Positions 22,001 to 35,900 of a DNA stretch of 64,000 bases are shown piece by piece. Each line of letters begins with the position of its first letter. Positions within the stretch are counted from its first letter, which is position 1. The notes beneath the pieces are model-generated. The model saw nothing but the letters and a program-made list of their open reading frames with translations, was not told where the DNA came from and ran no database searches. This stretch comes from Anaeramoeba ignava (taxonomy: Eukaryota; Metamonada; Anaeramoebidae). The position numbers and the translations under genes were made by a program. Location of the stretch: positions 1 to 64,000 of the forward strand of contig JAPDFW010000132.1 of the NCBI GenBank assembly GCA_028826165.1, given 5' to 3'.

Positions 22001-25000
22001 ATTTAAATTCAAATTAATATTTAAATCCAAATAAATATTTTAAATCCAAATAAATATTTAAATTCAAATTAATATTTAAATTCAAATTAATATTTAAATT
22101 CAAATTAATATTTAAATTCAAATTAATATTTAAATTCAAATTAATATTTAAATTCAAATTAATATTCAAATTCAAATTAATATTTAAATTCAAATAAATA
22201 TTTAAATTCAAATAAATATTTAAATTCAAATTAATATTCAAATTCAAATTAATATTTAAATTCAAATCAATATTTAAATTCAAATTAATATTTAAATTCA
22301 AATTAATATTTAAATTCAAATTAATATTTAAATTCAAATTAATATTTAAATTTAAATAAATATTTAAATTCAAATCAATATTTAAATCCAAATTAATATT
22401 TAAATTCAAATCAATATTTAAATTCAAATTAATATTTAAATTCAAATTAATATTTAAATTCAAATTAATATTTAAATTCAAATTAATATTTAAATTCAAA
22501 TTAATATTTAAATTCAAATTAATATTTAAATTCAAATTAATATTTAAATTCAAATAAATATTTAAATTCAAATTAATATTCAAAATCAAATTAATATTTA
22601 AATTCAAATTAATATTTAAATTCAAATTAATATTTAAATTCAAATAAATATTTAAATTCAAATTAATATTTAAATTCAAATTAATATTTAAATTTAAATA
22701 AATATTTAAATTCAAATTAATATTTAAATTCAAATAAATATTTAAATTCAAATTAATATTTAAATTCAAATTAATATTTAAATTCAAATTAATATTTAAA
22801 TTCAAATTAATATTTAAATTCAAATTAATATTTAAATCCAAATTAATATTTAAATTCAAATTAATATTTAAATTCAAATAAATATTTAAATTCAAATAAA
22901 TATTTAAATTCAAATTAATATTTAAATTCAAATTAATATTTAAAATTTGTTTTTATAAAAAAAAAAAGGCAATGTCTTCTTTACTTATTGGAGAATTCTT
23001 TGATGAAGAATCAACAAAAATTGATGGATCTATTTTTAATTGGATTTTTCAAGTTATGGAATCTTCAAATGAAAATATTCGTAGATTAGGATCAACTGCT
23101 TTATCAAATTTTGTTTCAGAAAATTCAAAAACTTTTTGTCAAACTCTTTTAGATATTTCATACACTACAAATAATATTCATAAAAAAAATGCAATTATTT
23201 GTTCAATTGTGGAATGCTTTTTACAAAACAAAATTGAAATTCCTTTACAAACTTTAATTTGTTTCATTTGTTTTCATTTTGGAACAAATGATGAAATCAC
23301 TTTTTCTAAATTGATGAAATTACTTTCATTTTCAAAACCAAAAATATCCAAAATTTTATTACTTCCAAAACCTCAATTTAGAACTTCATTTGAATCTTAT
23401 GAAATACTTCAAGTTTGTTATTCACAAAACAAAAAAAAAGCAATTGATTGTTTCTAATCATTTCAAATTTGGAAATTATTATTTTAGGTTCAAATTAGTT
23501 ATAATATTGCTCAAAAAAGACCAGATCTTTGTTTACCAATTTTTCAAGAATTTCAAAGAAGATATTTTTCAATTTCTAAATCATTAAATTCAGAAAGAAG
23601 TTCAAATCAAGTAAAAAAATGCAACAATAACAATAATTTTGGATTGTTATTTATATTTATATTCATCTTTATATTTGTCATTTATTTATATTTATATTTA
23701 TATTATTTATTAAGTATCCAAAAATTTTAGTGCTAAAATTGCTTATTCCATGGCTTCAAAAAATTGTTGTGGATTCAAATAATAAGGAATCAATTTTCCA
23801 AGTTTATCAATTATTTTCATTTTTATTACAAATTACAAAAGAATATGAAACAAATAATTTTTCAATAACTCAAGAATTATGGCAAGCACTTTCACAGAAT
23901 CAAACAAATTTATCATTAGTTGCAGATTTTCTAATTTCAGTTATAATATCAAATGTAAAATTGAAAAATCAAATTCAAAATCAAATTAAATTTGAATTTG
24001 ATTTTAAATTTGAATTTCTTTTATAAAAAAATTTAGCCAAATAATGAAATTATTGATACAAGTAAAAGAATTGTGATATTCTTATCAAAAGATTTAAAAA
24101 ATCAGATCACATATCAATTAATTCATTACTTAAGATTATTTTCAGATCGAACAAATTTAGTTTTTTCATCATTTCCACAAATGTATTTTTCTTTTGAAAT
24201 TTCAAAACAAAACAAAATTTAATGGAATTCCCATCTTATTCTGATTATTTATTATTTTAAACTGTAGAAACTTAAATCTATCCAAAAATATGAAAGAAAA
24301 AGAAGAAAATCCAATTAAATTTTCTGAGAAAACAAATTTAACAGCAAAAAATTCATTTGAAATTAAATTTTCACCGTCACAAGTTGCATTAATATTATTA
24401 ACAGAAATAATCAAAGAAGGAGATGAAGTTATCCAAAAAAATTTGCAAACACTACTTAGTTCTATATTTTTAAATATTGATTCACAAGAAATTGTATCAA
24501 ATCACTGCAAATATCTTCTTGTCAATTTAATATTTTCAACCAATTTAGATTCAAAAAGTGAGAAAAAGGCAACAGATTTTCTTTCTCAATTTTTTTCTGA
24601 TGAACTTTATCGAAAAGTATCTGAGAAAAAAATTATATTTACAGAAGAAAAAATTGAAAATGATTTAGTTCAAATTTTGGGGATTTTTCAACATGTTGAT
24701 TCAAGTTTAAGATCAAAATGGTGTAAAGAAATATTTAAATGGACAGTGAAATTCAATGAATCAACAGAAGAAACAATTTCGGAATCTGATTTAAAACTAT
24801 ATATTCGTTCACATCAAATTTATCGTGTTGTTGTTGATAATGTTGTTAATATCGAATTGGATTCAATGCTTAACCTTCTTTTTAGAATTGTTCCGGTTAT
24901 TTTACAAGAAGAAAACAAAATTTCAAATGAAACTTCTGATTTGAGACATTTTGCAAGTCAAATTTTTATCACAATCACTAAAATGATCACAAAAATTAAA

Positions 25001-27556
25001 TCTTTATTGATTCATCCTGATTTATTTTGGAATGTTGTTTTTCTCCTTCAAAGAGAAAACATGTTTGTTTTTGAACATGCTTTGAAATTATTTGATATTA
25101 TTCTTGGAATAGGAATCAATAATAATGAAATTATTCAGGTTCTTTCTGCCTCAATGCCTTTAAAATGGTATAATAGAAAAGAACAATGAAAATAAAAATA
25201 ATAATAATAATAACGAAAATAATAATGAAAATAATCTATATATTATTTAAACAGGGAAATTCCATTTTTGGGAATACAACAACTTATTTTACGTGGATTG
25301 GCTTCTTCTTTCTCTCTTAATACAACAAAATTAATATTCCGTGTATTAAAACAAATGATAATGATTGAATCAGATAAAATTATTGAAAAAAATAGCAAAA
25401 GAATATTATCAAATCTTATTGGAACTCTTCCTTGGATTTGCAAATCAATTGATAACCAAAACCAACATAAAATTCTGGATTATGTGAAAAATTTATCAAT
25501 TCAATTGAAAAAATATGGATTTAATAATCTTTCCCAATTTTTTGAAAGCTTTCCTGAATTTAATTTTGGGAATTCTAAAGAATTTTTACAAAAAATGGAA
25601 CCAATATTTTGCAAAACATTTTTTCCTGAAAATTATCCAATTGTGATGAAATTTTATCTTAATTTAATTTCAAATGGAAATGAAGATTACAAAATTGAAT
25701 ACATTAGAATTTTATACCATTTGATTGCTAACCAAAACATGAATAATTTTGATTTCCAAATATCCTATTTAAATTCAATTATGGAATTATCAAAAAAGAA
25801 ATGCGCAAAGGAAATATCAAAATTACTTGATTTATTAATGAAATTAACAAATGAAAATTCAACAACACCAACAAATCTTCATCTTGAAGTTAATCCAACA
25901 ATTGAAAATGAACCAAGTATTTCTTTAAAAGAAAATGAAAAGGAAAAAGAAAAGGAAAAGGAAAAAGAAAAAGAAAAAGAAAATAATCAAAATATTACTT
26001 CATTTCGTTCAGTTTCAAACGATGATGCAATTTTAAGAGAATGGGTTATCCCAGATTCACAATCAATTCAAATTCCAAACAATTTTTTCACTGCTAAAAC
26101 CAAACAAAGTCCCAAAAGAGACGAAAAAACCAAAGTGAATATTGTTGATGATACAAGTTTGGGAGAAATGAGTTCAACAAATTCTGAACTTGTTTCTGTT
26201 GTTGAAGGACATATTACATCAGAAGCATTTGATCCAAATGATCTTTCTGATTTGATTACAAATTCAGACTATTTTAGCAATATTCTTTCTGGAAATGATA
26301 CACAAACATCAGATAATGAAGTTGCAGATATTTTGTTTACTTCAAGAGAAAAAGAAAAACAAGAAAGAACAATCCAAGCATTTGAAAAGCATCTCCAAAA
26401 ACAAATTGAAAATGAAGCTCAACAAACAACTGATGAAACTACTTTAACTGAAGAAAATATTGTTTATACATCTTCTCCATATTTTATATCAAGTAAAAAA
26501 GATCGTTTTGTTTCTTTTGAGGATTTAGAACGTGAACTTTCTTTTTCTAATATTGAAGATTTTGAAATTCCAACAAAATTCCAAAATGAATCAAATTCAA
26601 ATTCAAATTCAAATCCAAATTTGAAACAAAAATCCAATTTAGATTCAAATTTAGATCAAAATTTAAATTCAAATTTAAATTTAAATTTAAAATTAAATGA
26701 AGAAGATGATAGAAAATTCATTGAAGATTTAAGATTCATTGAGAATTTAATTGAAAATGAGAATGGAAATGAAAACGAAATTGAAAATGAAAATGAAAAT
26801 CAAAATCAAAATCAAAAATTAGATGATCCAGAAATAATTGAAATTATAAAAGAAGACACAAAAATAAAATTGAATGAAAAAAAAAATCAAAACAAAAATT
26901 ACAAAAAAAATGGAAATTTTAATGATTTACCTTCTTTATTGAAAATTTTCAATTCAATTACAAAATTTTTGAAAGCAAAAATCAAAGAATACACAATACA
27001 ATATCAGAAAACAATTGAAATTATTAAGAATGAAAATTTCAAACAATTAATTCAAGAAAAAGTTATCAATCCAGTATTTTTTGCAACTTGTTTTCTGAAA
27101 AAATTACAATTAGATCCATTAACAGATGAATATAAAAAAATATGTGAAATAATGAATAAAATACAAGTCAAAACACCAACAAAAATGGAAAATTTTAAAT
27201 TACAAAGAAAAAAGCATTTGAAATTAGTTAAAGAAAGTTTATTTAATTACAATTCAAAATCAAGACAAACTGAAGAATTTATTTTCTTTATATCTGCAAA
27301 TTCTGATATGAAAGAAAAGCAAAATTTAGTTGAATTTTCTTTATGTAATTCTATTTTAAATCAACATTATCAGTTAATGATACTTTATCGTTCTTATTTA
27401 GATTTTTATAATGTTTTGTTTCAAATTCTTGAACCTGATTTATCTTTATCTCATTCTGAAGGTTTATGTCATGAAAATATTCAAATGAATAGAGTTTTAG
27501 TAAAAAAGCTTGAATTAATTCAGATGAAAATGCAATCAAAAAACGAGAAAAATTAA
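16003..27556 (+). CDS. Furry/Tao3/Mor2 (cell morphogenesis) homolog, 17 exons, about 2,481 aa
   Basis: Exons: 16003-16095, 16157-16359, 16452-16515, 16628-18143, 18789-19163, 19233-19330, 19416-19577, 19666-19807, 19909-19997, 20059-20194, 20257-20669, 22969-23412, 23488-23610, 23715-23954, 24037-24182, 24268-25167, 25255-27556. Every junction is GT-AG and all phases close to 2,482 codons. Furry landmarks in order: LKALIDWREQF, the MOR2-PAG1 N-terminal HEAT-like region with DRVLLGLRTFIKLI (fly/human Fry has ERMNIGLRVFLVIADSL, from memory), FGILFLCSDEPQIRIQALEI (exon 5), the basic segment after LHPLIKE-like HEVTPILEQI (exon 10), LLIPWLQ (exon 14) and IPFLGIQQLILRGLASS (exon 17). Furry proteins scaffold NDR kinases and MOB to control polarity and morphogenesis. 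The C-terminal 750 residues include NSN and ENEN tracts. Confidence 0.92.
18144..18788 (+). repeat. Furry intron 4, TTCAATA minisatellite
   Basis: The donor GTAAAT at 18144 and the acceptor CTAG at 18787-18788 enclose about 570 bp of ATTCAATATTCAATTCA repeats. Between about 18180 and 18760 I see no GT or AG dinucleotide, so the array offers no internal splice site. The reverse complement of this motif fills TMEM104 intron 3. Confidence 0.85.
20670..22968 (+). repeat. Furry intron 11, 2.2-kb minisatellite with 18-bp unit
   Basis: More than 100 units of AAATTCAAATTAATATTT, with AAATAAATATTT and AAATCCAAAT variants. The donor GTAGAT follows ...CATCTTTAAAA, and the acceptor is AAAAAG before GCAATGTC. 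Because 18 is a multiple of three, the minus strand has long artefactual open frames reading LNLNIN; they are not genes. A block at about 21540-21830 is a 6-bp AATTCA derivative of the same unit. Confidence 0.92.
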
Positions 27557-28337
27557 AATTATAATTAAAATTAAAATCTAAATCAAAATCTAAATCAAAA
27601 TCAAAATCAAAATCTAAATTAAAATTGAAATCAAAATCAAAATCAAAATTAAAATTAAAATTAAAATTAAAATCAAAATTAAAATCAAAATTAAAATCAA
27701 ATTCCAAATCAAAATCAAAATCAAAATCAAAATCAAAATCAAAATCAAAATCAAAATTAAAATTAAAATTAAAATCAAAATTAAAATCAAAAATTAAAAT
27801 CAAAATTAAAATCAAAATTAAAATTAAAATCAAAATCAAAATTATAATTATAATTAAAATTAAAATTAAAATTAAATGAAAATTAAAATTTTTCTTCTCT
27901 TTTCATTTTTAAAAATTTAAAATTAAAATTAAAATCAAAATCAAAAATCAATTCAAAAAATCAAAAATTAAAATCAAAATCAAAAATAAATTAAAAATAA
28001 ATCAAAATTAAAATCAAAATTAAAATTAAAAATCAAAATCAAAATTCAGGAAAAATCAAAATCAAAATGAAAAATGAAAAATTAAAAATCAAAATCAAAA
28101 TCAAAATCAAAATCAAATTAAAATCAAAATCTAAATCTAATTTTAATAATGAAAATCTAATTCTAAATCTAAATCTAAATCTAATTCTATTTTTAATTCC
28201 AAATCTAAATCTAAATTAAATTTTGTTTTTATTCAATTTGTTTTCATTTAAATAAAATTTTTCCAAATTTTTCATTTTTCTTAATTTTTCATTTTTAAAA
28301 ATTTAAATTGAATTAAATCAAATTAAAAAAAAAAAAG
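27557..28337. repeat. Intergenic AAAATC/AAAATTA low-complexity DNA
   Basis: Hexameric AAAATC/AAAATT arrays up to about 28130, then CTAAAT arrays to 28220, then a T-rich stretch with two TTTTTCATTTTT elements (about 28257-28300) just before the copine start. Open frames here on both strands are by-products of the 6-bp period. Confidence 0.8.
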
Positions 28338-31300
28338 ATGCAACGTCCTTATTCAAAAGTTCAACTTGAATTTGAAGGAGAGTTTGTTTTTAAAATAAAT
28401 AAAATAATTAAAATTGAAATTATTTTTTTTTTGCTTTCAATTTTTTAAAATAGTCAACTTGGTGGAAGATTTTCAGGAGATAATTTAATAAGTTTTGTTA
28501 TTGTTTTTGTTGAAGATTATGAAAAAAAATCATGGAAAGAAGCTGCAAGAACAGAAAAGCAAAAGTTGAAATTCAATTTAATAATAATTTTAATAATAAT
28601 TTTAATAATAATTTTAATAATAAATTTAATAATAAATTTAATAATAATTTTAATAATAATTTTAATAATAATTTTAATAATAATTTTAATAATAATTTTA
28701 ATAATAATTTTAATAATAATTTTAATAATAAATTTTAATAATAATTTTATTTATAATTTTAATAATAATTTTATTTATAATTTTAATAATAATTTTAATA
28801 ATAAATTTAATAATAATTTTAATAATAATTTTAATAATAAATTTAATAATAAATTAATAATAAATTTAATAATAAATTTAATAATAATTTTAATAATAAT
28901 TTTAATAATAAATTTTAATAAATTTTAATAATAAATTTAATAATAATTTTAATAATAAATTTAATAATAAATTTAATAATAATTTTAATAATAATTTTTA
29001 ATAATTTAATAATAATAATAAATTTTAATAATAAATTTTAATAATAATTTTAATAATAATTTTAATAATAATTTTTAATAATAAATTTAATAATAAATTT
29101 TAATAATAATTTTAATAATAATTTTAATAATAATTTTAATAATAATTTTAATAATAAATTTTAATAATAATTTTAATAATAATTTTAATAATAATTTTAA
29201 TAATAATTTAATAATAATTTTAATAATAATTTTAATTTAATAATAATTTTAATAATAAATTTAATAATAATTTTATTTATAATTTTAATAATAAATTTTA
29301 ATAATAAATTTAATAATAATTTTAATAATAATTTTAATAATAAATTTAATAATAATTTTAATAATAAATTTAATAATAATTTTATTTATAATTTTAATAA
29401 TAAATTTAATAATAATTTTTAATAATAATTTTATTTTTTTATTCATTTTTAAAAAGAGGTCTTCATCCAAAATGGACAAAAAAAATTTTAGTTAACTTTT
29501 ATCTAACTTGTACTCAAAGAATTAAAATTGTTGTCTTTCAAAATGATGGAAAATCCCAACAAGATTATATTGGAGAAGTAGATATTTTTTTTTAAAAAAA
29601 ATAATTCAAATTAATTTCATTTAAAAAAAAATTTTTAGAAAAAAATTAAAATTGTTCAATTAATTTGTTCACAAACAAAAGAAAGAGTTTTTGAATTACA
29701 AAATGCAAAAGATCCACAAAATCAAAGAGGAAGTATTAAAGTTAAAGCTGAAGAAGTAAGTTATTCTATTAAAAAAAAACAAAAACAAAAAGAATAATTT
29801 TTATTAATTTTTTGATTTAAATTATTTTAGATTCAAGAAAATTTACTTTTAAAAATGGAATGGAACGGGTAAATTCAAATAATTTAATTTTAATTTTAAT
29901 TTTAAATTTAAATAATTTTAATTTTTCTTTTTTTTTTAGATCGAAACTTGATAAGAGAGTAAAAAAAATATTCTAATTTTTTTGAATGAAAAAAAAAATG
30001 TTTAATTTAAAAATTACTTTTTTTTTATATTAGGGTGTTTTTGGAAAGGCTGTAAATAATTTATATAATTTTTTTTTTGATATAATTTTAATTATTGATA
30101 TTTTATTGAAAAATTATAGAATCCTTATTTATTTTTTTCAAGATGCACAAATCCAACAACAAATGAATTTTTAAAAGTTGCGCAAACTGAAGTTGTACAA
30201 AAAAATATTAATCCCAAATGGAATAAAATTGAAATATCAAGTTTTTCTTTATGTCAAAATGATTATCAAAATCCAATTAAAATTGAATGCTGGGATCTTG
30301 TAATCAAAAATGATAATTAAAAGAATTTTATTTGAATTTTATTTAAATTTTATTTAAATTTTATTTTATTATTTATTATTTTATTATTTATAGGTTTCAA
30401 AATCTGATAAAAAGCAAATTGGAAGTTTTACTGTAAATTTCGAAAACATGAAATTTAAAAAAATTATTAAAAAAAAATTTACAAACATGAAATTTAAAAA
30501 AATTATTTAAAAAAAATTTACAAACATGAAATTTAAAAAAATTATTTAAAAACAAAAATTCAAAAGACAACTCTTGATGAAATTCAAAACCAAAAAAGAA
30601 GAGAATTTGCTTTAATTAACCCACGTTTACAGAAAAAAAAGAAGAAATATAAAAATAGTGGGATTATCCAATTAAAAAGCATTGAAACACAAAGACAATC
30701 ATCAATAGTGGATTTTTTATCAGATAAATTTGATTTCCGATTAGTAATTGGAATTGATTTCACTATTTCAAATGGAAAACCAAATTTTCCAGAATCTTTA
30801 CATTTTATTACATCAGAAGTACACAATCCATATGAAAAAATCATCAAGTCTGTTGGAGGAAGTGTAACTCAAATTTCACCCAATCAAGGAATTCCTGTTT
30901 TTGGATTTGGAGCAAAAATTAATATAAATAAAGAACTTCGTCTTTCTCATTGTTTTCCAGTGAATGGAAATATTCAAAACCCAGAATGCAATGGAATTGA
31001 GGAAGTTCTCAGATCTTATAAAAATGCTTTAGGGCATATTTCTCTTGCTGGTCCAACAAATGTTTCTTTAATAATTCAAGTTGCTTGTAAAATTATGATG
31101 CAAGAACCAAAAAATACAAGTATTTATTAATTTTAAAACAAATTTAAAACAAATTTAAATCAATTTTAAAACAAATTTAAATCAAATTTAAAACAAATTT
31201 AAATCAAATTTAAATCAAATTTAAAACAAATTTAAATCAAATTTAAATCAATTTTAAATCAAATTTAAATCAAATTTAAATCAAATTTAAATCAAATTTA

Positions 31301-32581
31301 AAACAAATTTAAAACAAATTTAAAACAAATTTAAAACAAATTTAAAACAAATTTAAAACAAATTTAAAACAAATTTAAAACAAATTTAAAACAAATTTAA
31401 AACAAATTTAAAACAAATTTAAAACAAATTTAAAACAAATTTAAAACAAATTTAAATCAAATTTAAAACAATTTTAAAACAAATTTAAATCAAATTTAAA
31501 TCAAATTTAAATCAAATTTAAAACAAATTTAAATCAAATTTAAAACAAATTTAAATCAAATTTATATCAAATTTAAATCAATTTTAAATCAATTTTAAAT
31601 CAAATTTAAAACAAATTTAAAACAAATTTAAATCAAATTTAAAACAAATTTAAATCAAATTTAAATCAAATTTAAATCAAATTTAAATCAAATTTAAAAC
31701 AAATTTAAATCAATTTTAAATCAATTTTAAATTAAATTTAAATCAAATTTAAATCAAATTTAAATCAAATTTAAATCAAATTTAAATCAAATTTAAATCA
31801 ATTTTAAATCAAATTTAAATTAAATTTAAATCAAATTTAAATCAAATTTAAATCAAATTTAAATCAAATTTATATCAAATTTAAAACAATTTAAAACAAA
31901 TTTAAATCAAATTTAAAACAAATTTAAAACAAATTTAAATCAAATTTAAATCAAATTTAAATCAAATTTAATCAAATTTAAATCAAATTTAAATCAAATT
32001 TAAAACAAATTTAAATCAATTTTATCAAAAAATGTTTCTTATTTATTCTATAAATTTAGATTATTATGTCGTTTTAATTATGATTGATGGTGATATTACT
32101 GATTTTGAAGAAACTAAAGAAGCTCTTTTAGATGCATCTTATTGGCCAATAATGGTTGTTTTTGTTGGTATTGGAGATAATGAATTTACTCAAATGGATT
32201 ATTTTAATCATTTAAAAGAAGATCCAATTATTATTGGAGAAAAGAAATTACAATTTGATAACGCTGTATTTATTCGTTATCTTGATTATCAAACACAACA
32301 TCCAAATATTTTTACAATGAAAGCACTTGAAAAAGTTAGTTATTAAAAAAAATTTTCAATTTAATTTAAAAAAAATTTTCAATTTAATTTAAAAAAAATT
32401 TTCAATTTAATTTAAAACAAATTTTCAATTTAATTTATAAAAAATTTTCAATTTAATTTTAAAAACAAATTTTCAATTTAATTTAAAACAAATTTTCCTT
32501 TCTTTTTTTGTAATTTAGATTACAGACCATTTTATTCCTTCTTTTCAAAGCAGAGATAAAATTCCAAAAACTAAAAATTAA
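28338..32581 (+). CDS. Copine (two C2 domains plus copine VWA domain), 12 exons, 525 aa
   Basis: Exons: 28338-28381, 28454-28564, 29457-29577, 29639-29755, 29831-29868, 29940-29958, 30034-30051, 30120-30299, 30394-30432, 30567-31119, 32060-32334, 32519-32581; phases close to 526 codons. Copines are membrane-associated C2 proteins. C2A covers about residues 1-130, with GLHPKWTKKILVNFYL. C2B (about 135-265) has VFGKANPYLFF, NINPKWNKIEI and ECWDL. The copine domain starts at RLVIGIDFTISNGKPNFPE, with the metal-site DxTxS, and holds PVFGFGA, GPTNVSLIIQVA and YVVLIMIDGDITD. Calcium ligands are partly lost: the usual SDP of C2B is ANP, and the C2A loop 1 lacks its Asp pair. Calcium response is thus doubtful. 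Two micro-exons (19 and 18 nt) and two repeat-swollen introns stand out. Confidence 0.94.
28565..29456 (+). repeat. Copine intron 2, TTTTAATAATAA minisatellite
   Basis: A 12-bp TTTTAATAATAA / TTTAATAATAAA array of about 860 bp between donor GTTGAA and acceptor AAAAAG. The calmodulin intron at 37849-40005 has the same motif, also in the sense orientation of its own gene. Confidence 0.88.
31120..32059 (+). repeat. Copine intron 10, CAAATTTAAAA minisatellite
   Basis: Roughly 80 copies of an 11-bp CAAATTTAAAA or CAAATTTAAAT unit fill the intron between donor GTATTT (phase 1) and acceptor ATTTAG at 32058-32059. Confidence 0.9.
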
Positions 32582-32922
32582 CAAAATCATTCACTATTTT
32601 ATTTTCTTATTATTTTCTTATTATTTTCTTATTGAACAAAAAAACAAACGAACAAAAATCGAAAATCCAAAAAAAAATCGAAAAAAAAAAATTTATTTTC
32701 CAAAAAGAAAAAGATTATTTTTTTTAATTTGATTTCTCTTTTTTATTATTTTTTTTAACTAAAAAAAATTCATTTATTGAATTGATTAAGAAATTTCCAA
32801 AAAATCAAAAACAAAAAATTCAAAATTTTTAATTAAAAAAAAACCAAAAAAAAATTTATTTTTATTTTTATTTTTCATTTTTTTCATTTTTTTCATTTTT
32901 TCATTTTCTCTTTTTATTTTAA
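32582..32922 (+). promoter_or_regulatory. Copine-TMEM104 intergenic region with CAT element
   Basis: 340 bp of AT-rich DNA. The last 50 bp (32871-32910) hold four spaced CAT triplets in poly-T (TTTTTCATTTTTTTCATTTT and similar), directly before the TMEM104 start. Nothing else recognised. Confidence 0.45.
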
Positions 32923-35900
32923 ATGGTTGTTGATACAAAAGTTGGGAAACTTTATTCAAATTGTTCTGCATTTATTTTTACATTTAATCTTATTGTTGGA
33001 ATTGGTTCTTTAACTCTTCCTAATGGATTTCGTGAAGCTGGTTTATTATTATCAACTTTATTTATAATTTTTCTTGCTCTTTTATCGTAATTTTTGCTTT
33101 TTTATTTTTAATTCAAATTTTTAATTCAAATTCATTTTTTATTTATTAGTTATATTTGTGTTACTTTTATGGTTGAAGCTCAAGCAATTGTTAATTTAGT
33201 TTTTAATGAACAAAATGTGAAAATCTTTTTTTATCATTTTATTATATAATTCTTTATCAGATTTTAAATGAAAATTCATTTATAAAATTAAAATTAAAAT
33301 TAAAATTAAAATTAAAATTAAAATTAAAATTAAAATTAAAATTCATTTATAAAATTAAAATTAAAATTAAAATTAAAATTAAAATTAAAATTAAAATTAA
33401 AATTAAAATTAAAATTAAAATTAAAATTAAAATTAAAATTAAAATTAAAATTCATTTATAAAATTAAAATTAAAATTAAAATTAAAATTAATTTAGTTTC
33501 AAAATGAAGAAGAACAAGAACAAGAAAAAAAAGAATTTGAAATTACACCATTATTAGGTAAAGAAATATATTCAGAATCTGATCAAATATTAGATGGAGA
33601 TAATTTAAATCTTTCACCGAAACAAGAAATAAAAGAGATACTTAAATCAACCAGTAGTGAAAAAGAACAAGAAAAAATGGAAGATAATGATTATTTAAGT
33701 AATTCGGAAGATGATTTAAAAGGAGAATCAGATCAACCAGAAGATACAACACTTGTATTTATAATAATATTGATAATAAAACAAGAATTTATTTTAATTT
33801 AATTTATTTGAAAAGAAGAATTGAAAATTGAATTGAATATTGAATATTGAATTGAATTGAATATTAAATATTGAATTGAATATTGAATTGAATATTGAAT
33901 TGAATATTGAATTGAATATTGAATTGAATATTGAATTAAATATTAAATATTGAATTGAAAATTGAATTGAATTGAATTGAATATTGAATTGTATTGAATT
34001 GAATATTAAATTGAATATTGAATATTGAATATTGAATTGAATTGAATATTGAATTGTATTGAATTGAATATTAAATTGAATATTGAATATTGAATATTGA
34101 ATTGTATTGAATTGAATATTAAATTGAATATTGAATATTGAATATTGAATTGAATTGAATATTAAATACTGAATTGAATTGAATATTGAATTGAATATTG
34201 AATTAAATATTGAATTGAATATTGAATTGAATTGAATTGAATATTGAATTGAATTGAATTAAATATTAAATTGAATTGAATTGAATTGAATTAAATTGAA
34301 TTGAATTGAATTGAATTGAATATTGAATATTGAATTAAATTTATTTGGAAAAAAGAATTAAATTTATTAATTTATCTCTTTTATCTTTTTTCAATTTAAG
34401 TTTTTGGATAAAAAAAGTCCAATTCTTAAATCAGAAAATATTAATACTGAAATACAAGAAGAACCTAAAATTTTAAAAATGTCACAAACAAGAAAACTTG
34501 ATTTAAAACATGAAAATCCACCTGAACTTGAAATTACAAAAAGAGTAGAAATGAGTACAATGTCAGAAATGCTTTTAGGAAAAGGTGGAAGAATTGCTTT
34601 TTATATTGTTATTATTGTTTATTTATATGGAGATTTATCTATTTATGCTGCAACAATTCCAGTTTCACTTTCCAAAACAATTGGAGGTTTTGGTTCAATT
34701 TCTGAAGATAATTCTTATTATTTTTATTTGTAAATTTTTAAATTAAATTTTTAAATTGATTTTTTAAATTAACTTTAAATTAATTTTAAATTGATTTTAA
34801 ATTAAATTTTTAAATTAACTTTAAATTCATTTTTTAAATTAATTTAGGTTACTTTTTGGAGTTGTTGTTCTTCCTTTTTGTTTTTTTAATTTTCAGGTAA
34901 ATTCAAATTATAATTTTCTTTTTAAAATTAATTAATTTTTTATTTTTCAAAAAATTATTCTCAAATTTAAAATAGAAATCAAAATGGCTTCAAATTTTCA
35001 CTTTAACTACAAGAAACATTGCATTTATTATGTAAATTTAACTTAAAAACTTTTAAAATTTAATTTAAAAAATTTTTTAATTTAAAAAAATAAAATAATA
35101 GAATGATTATTTTATCAATAATTTATATTGGAGAAAATAAACCATCTCCAAAAGGTTTACCAATATTTCGTTTACAAGGACTTCCTTTATTATATGGAGT
35201 TGTAAATAATGAAAAAAAATTTATTGAAATGGAAAATATTTTTTTTTTTCCGATTTTGAAAAATTTTTTTCCGATTTTTGATTTTTTTTTTTCTAAATAA
35301 AAATAGTCTGTTTATTCTTTTATGTCACATCATTCAATTCCAGGAATTATTTCACCAGTTCGAAAAAAAAACAAAATTAAATTAATTTTAGGACTTGATT
35401 ATTTTAGTATTATGCTTGCTTATCTTTTCTTTTGTTATGTTGCTGTTTTTGCTTTTGGAAATGTAAAAGAAGATGATTGCAAACATTATCCATCATCTCC
35501 TTGCAAAATTCAACGTTTATACACATTAAATTTTGAATCTTATGGTATGAAATTAATTCAGAAATAATTATGATTTTAATTTTAATTATTAATTTTGATA
35601 TTAATTTTAATTTTAATTTTAATTTTAATTTTAATTTTAATTTTAATTTTAATTTTAATTTTAATTTTAATTTTAATTTTAATTTTAATTTTAATTTTAA
35701 TAATTTTAATTTTAATTTTAATTTTAATTTTAATTTTAATTTTAATTTTAATTTTAATTTTTGATTTTAATTTTAATTTTGATTTTGATTTTAATTTTGA
35801 TTTTAATTTTGATATTAATTTTAATTTTAATTTTGATATTAATTTTAATTTTAATTTTAATTTTAAATTTTAAATTTAATTTTAATTTTAATTTTAATTT

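Noticed and set aside
20744-22931. Two long minus-strand frames (about 428 and 305 codons) reading LNLNIN repeats
   Set aside because: They are by-products of the 18-bp minisatellite in a Furry intron: the period is a multiple of three, there is no start context, no non-repeat sequence, and they lie antisense to a well-supported spliced gene.
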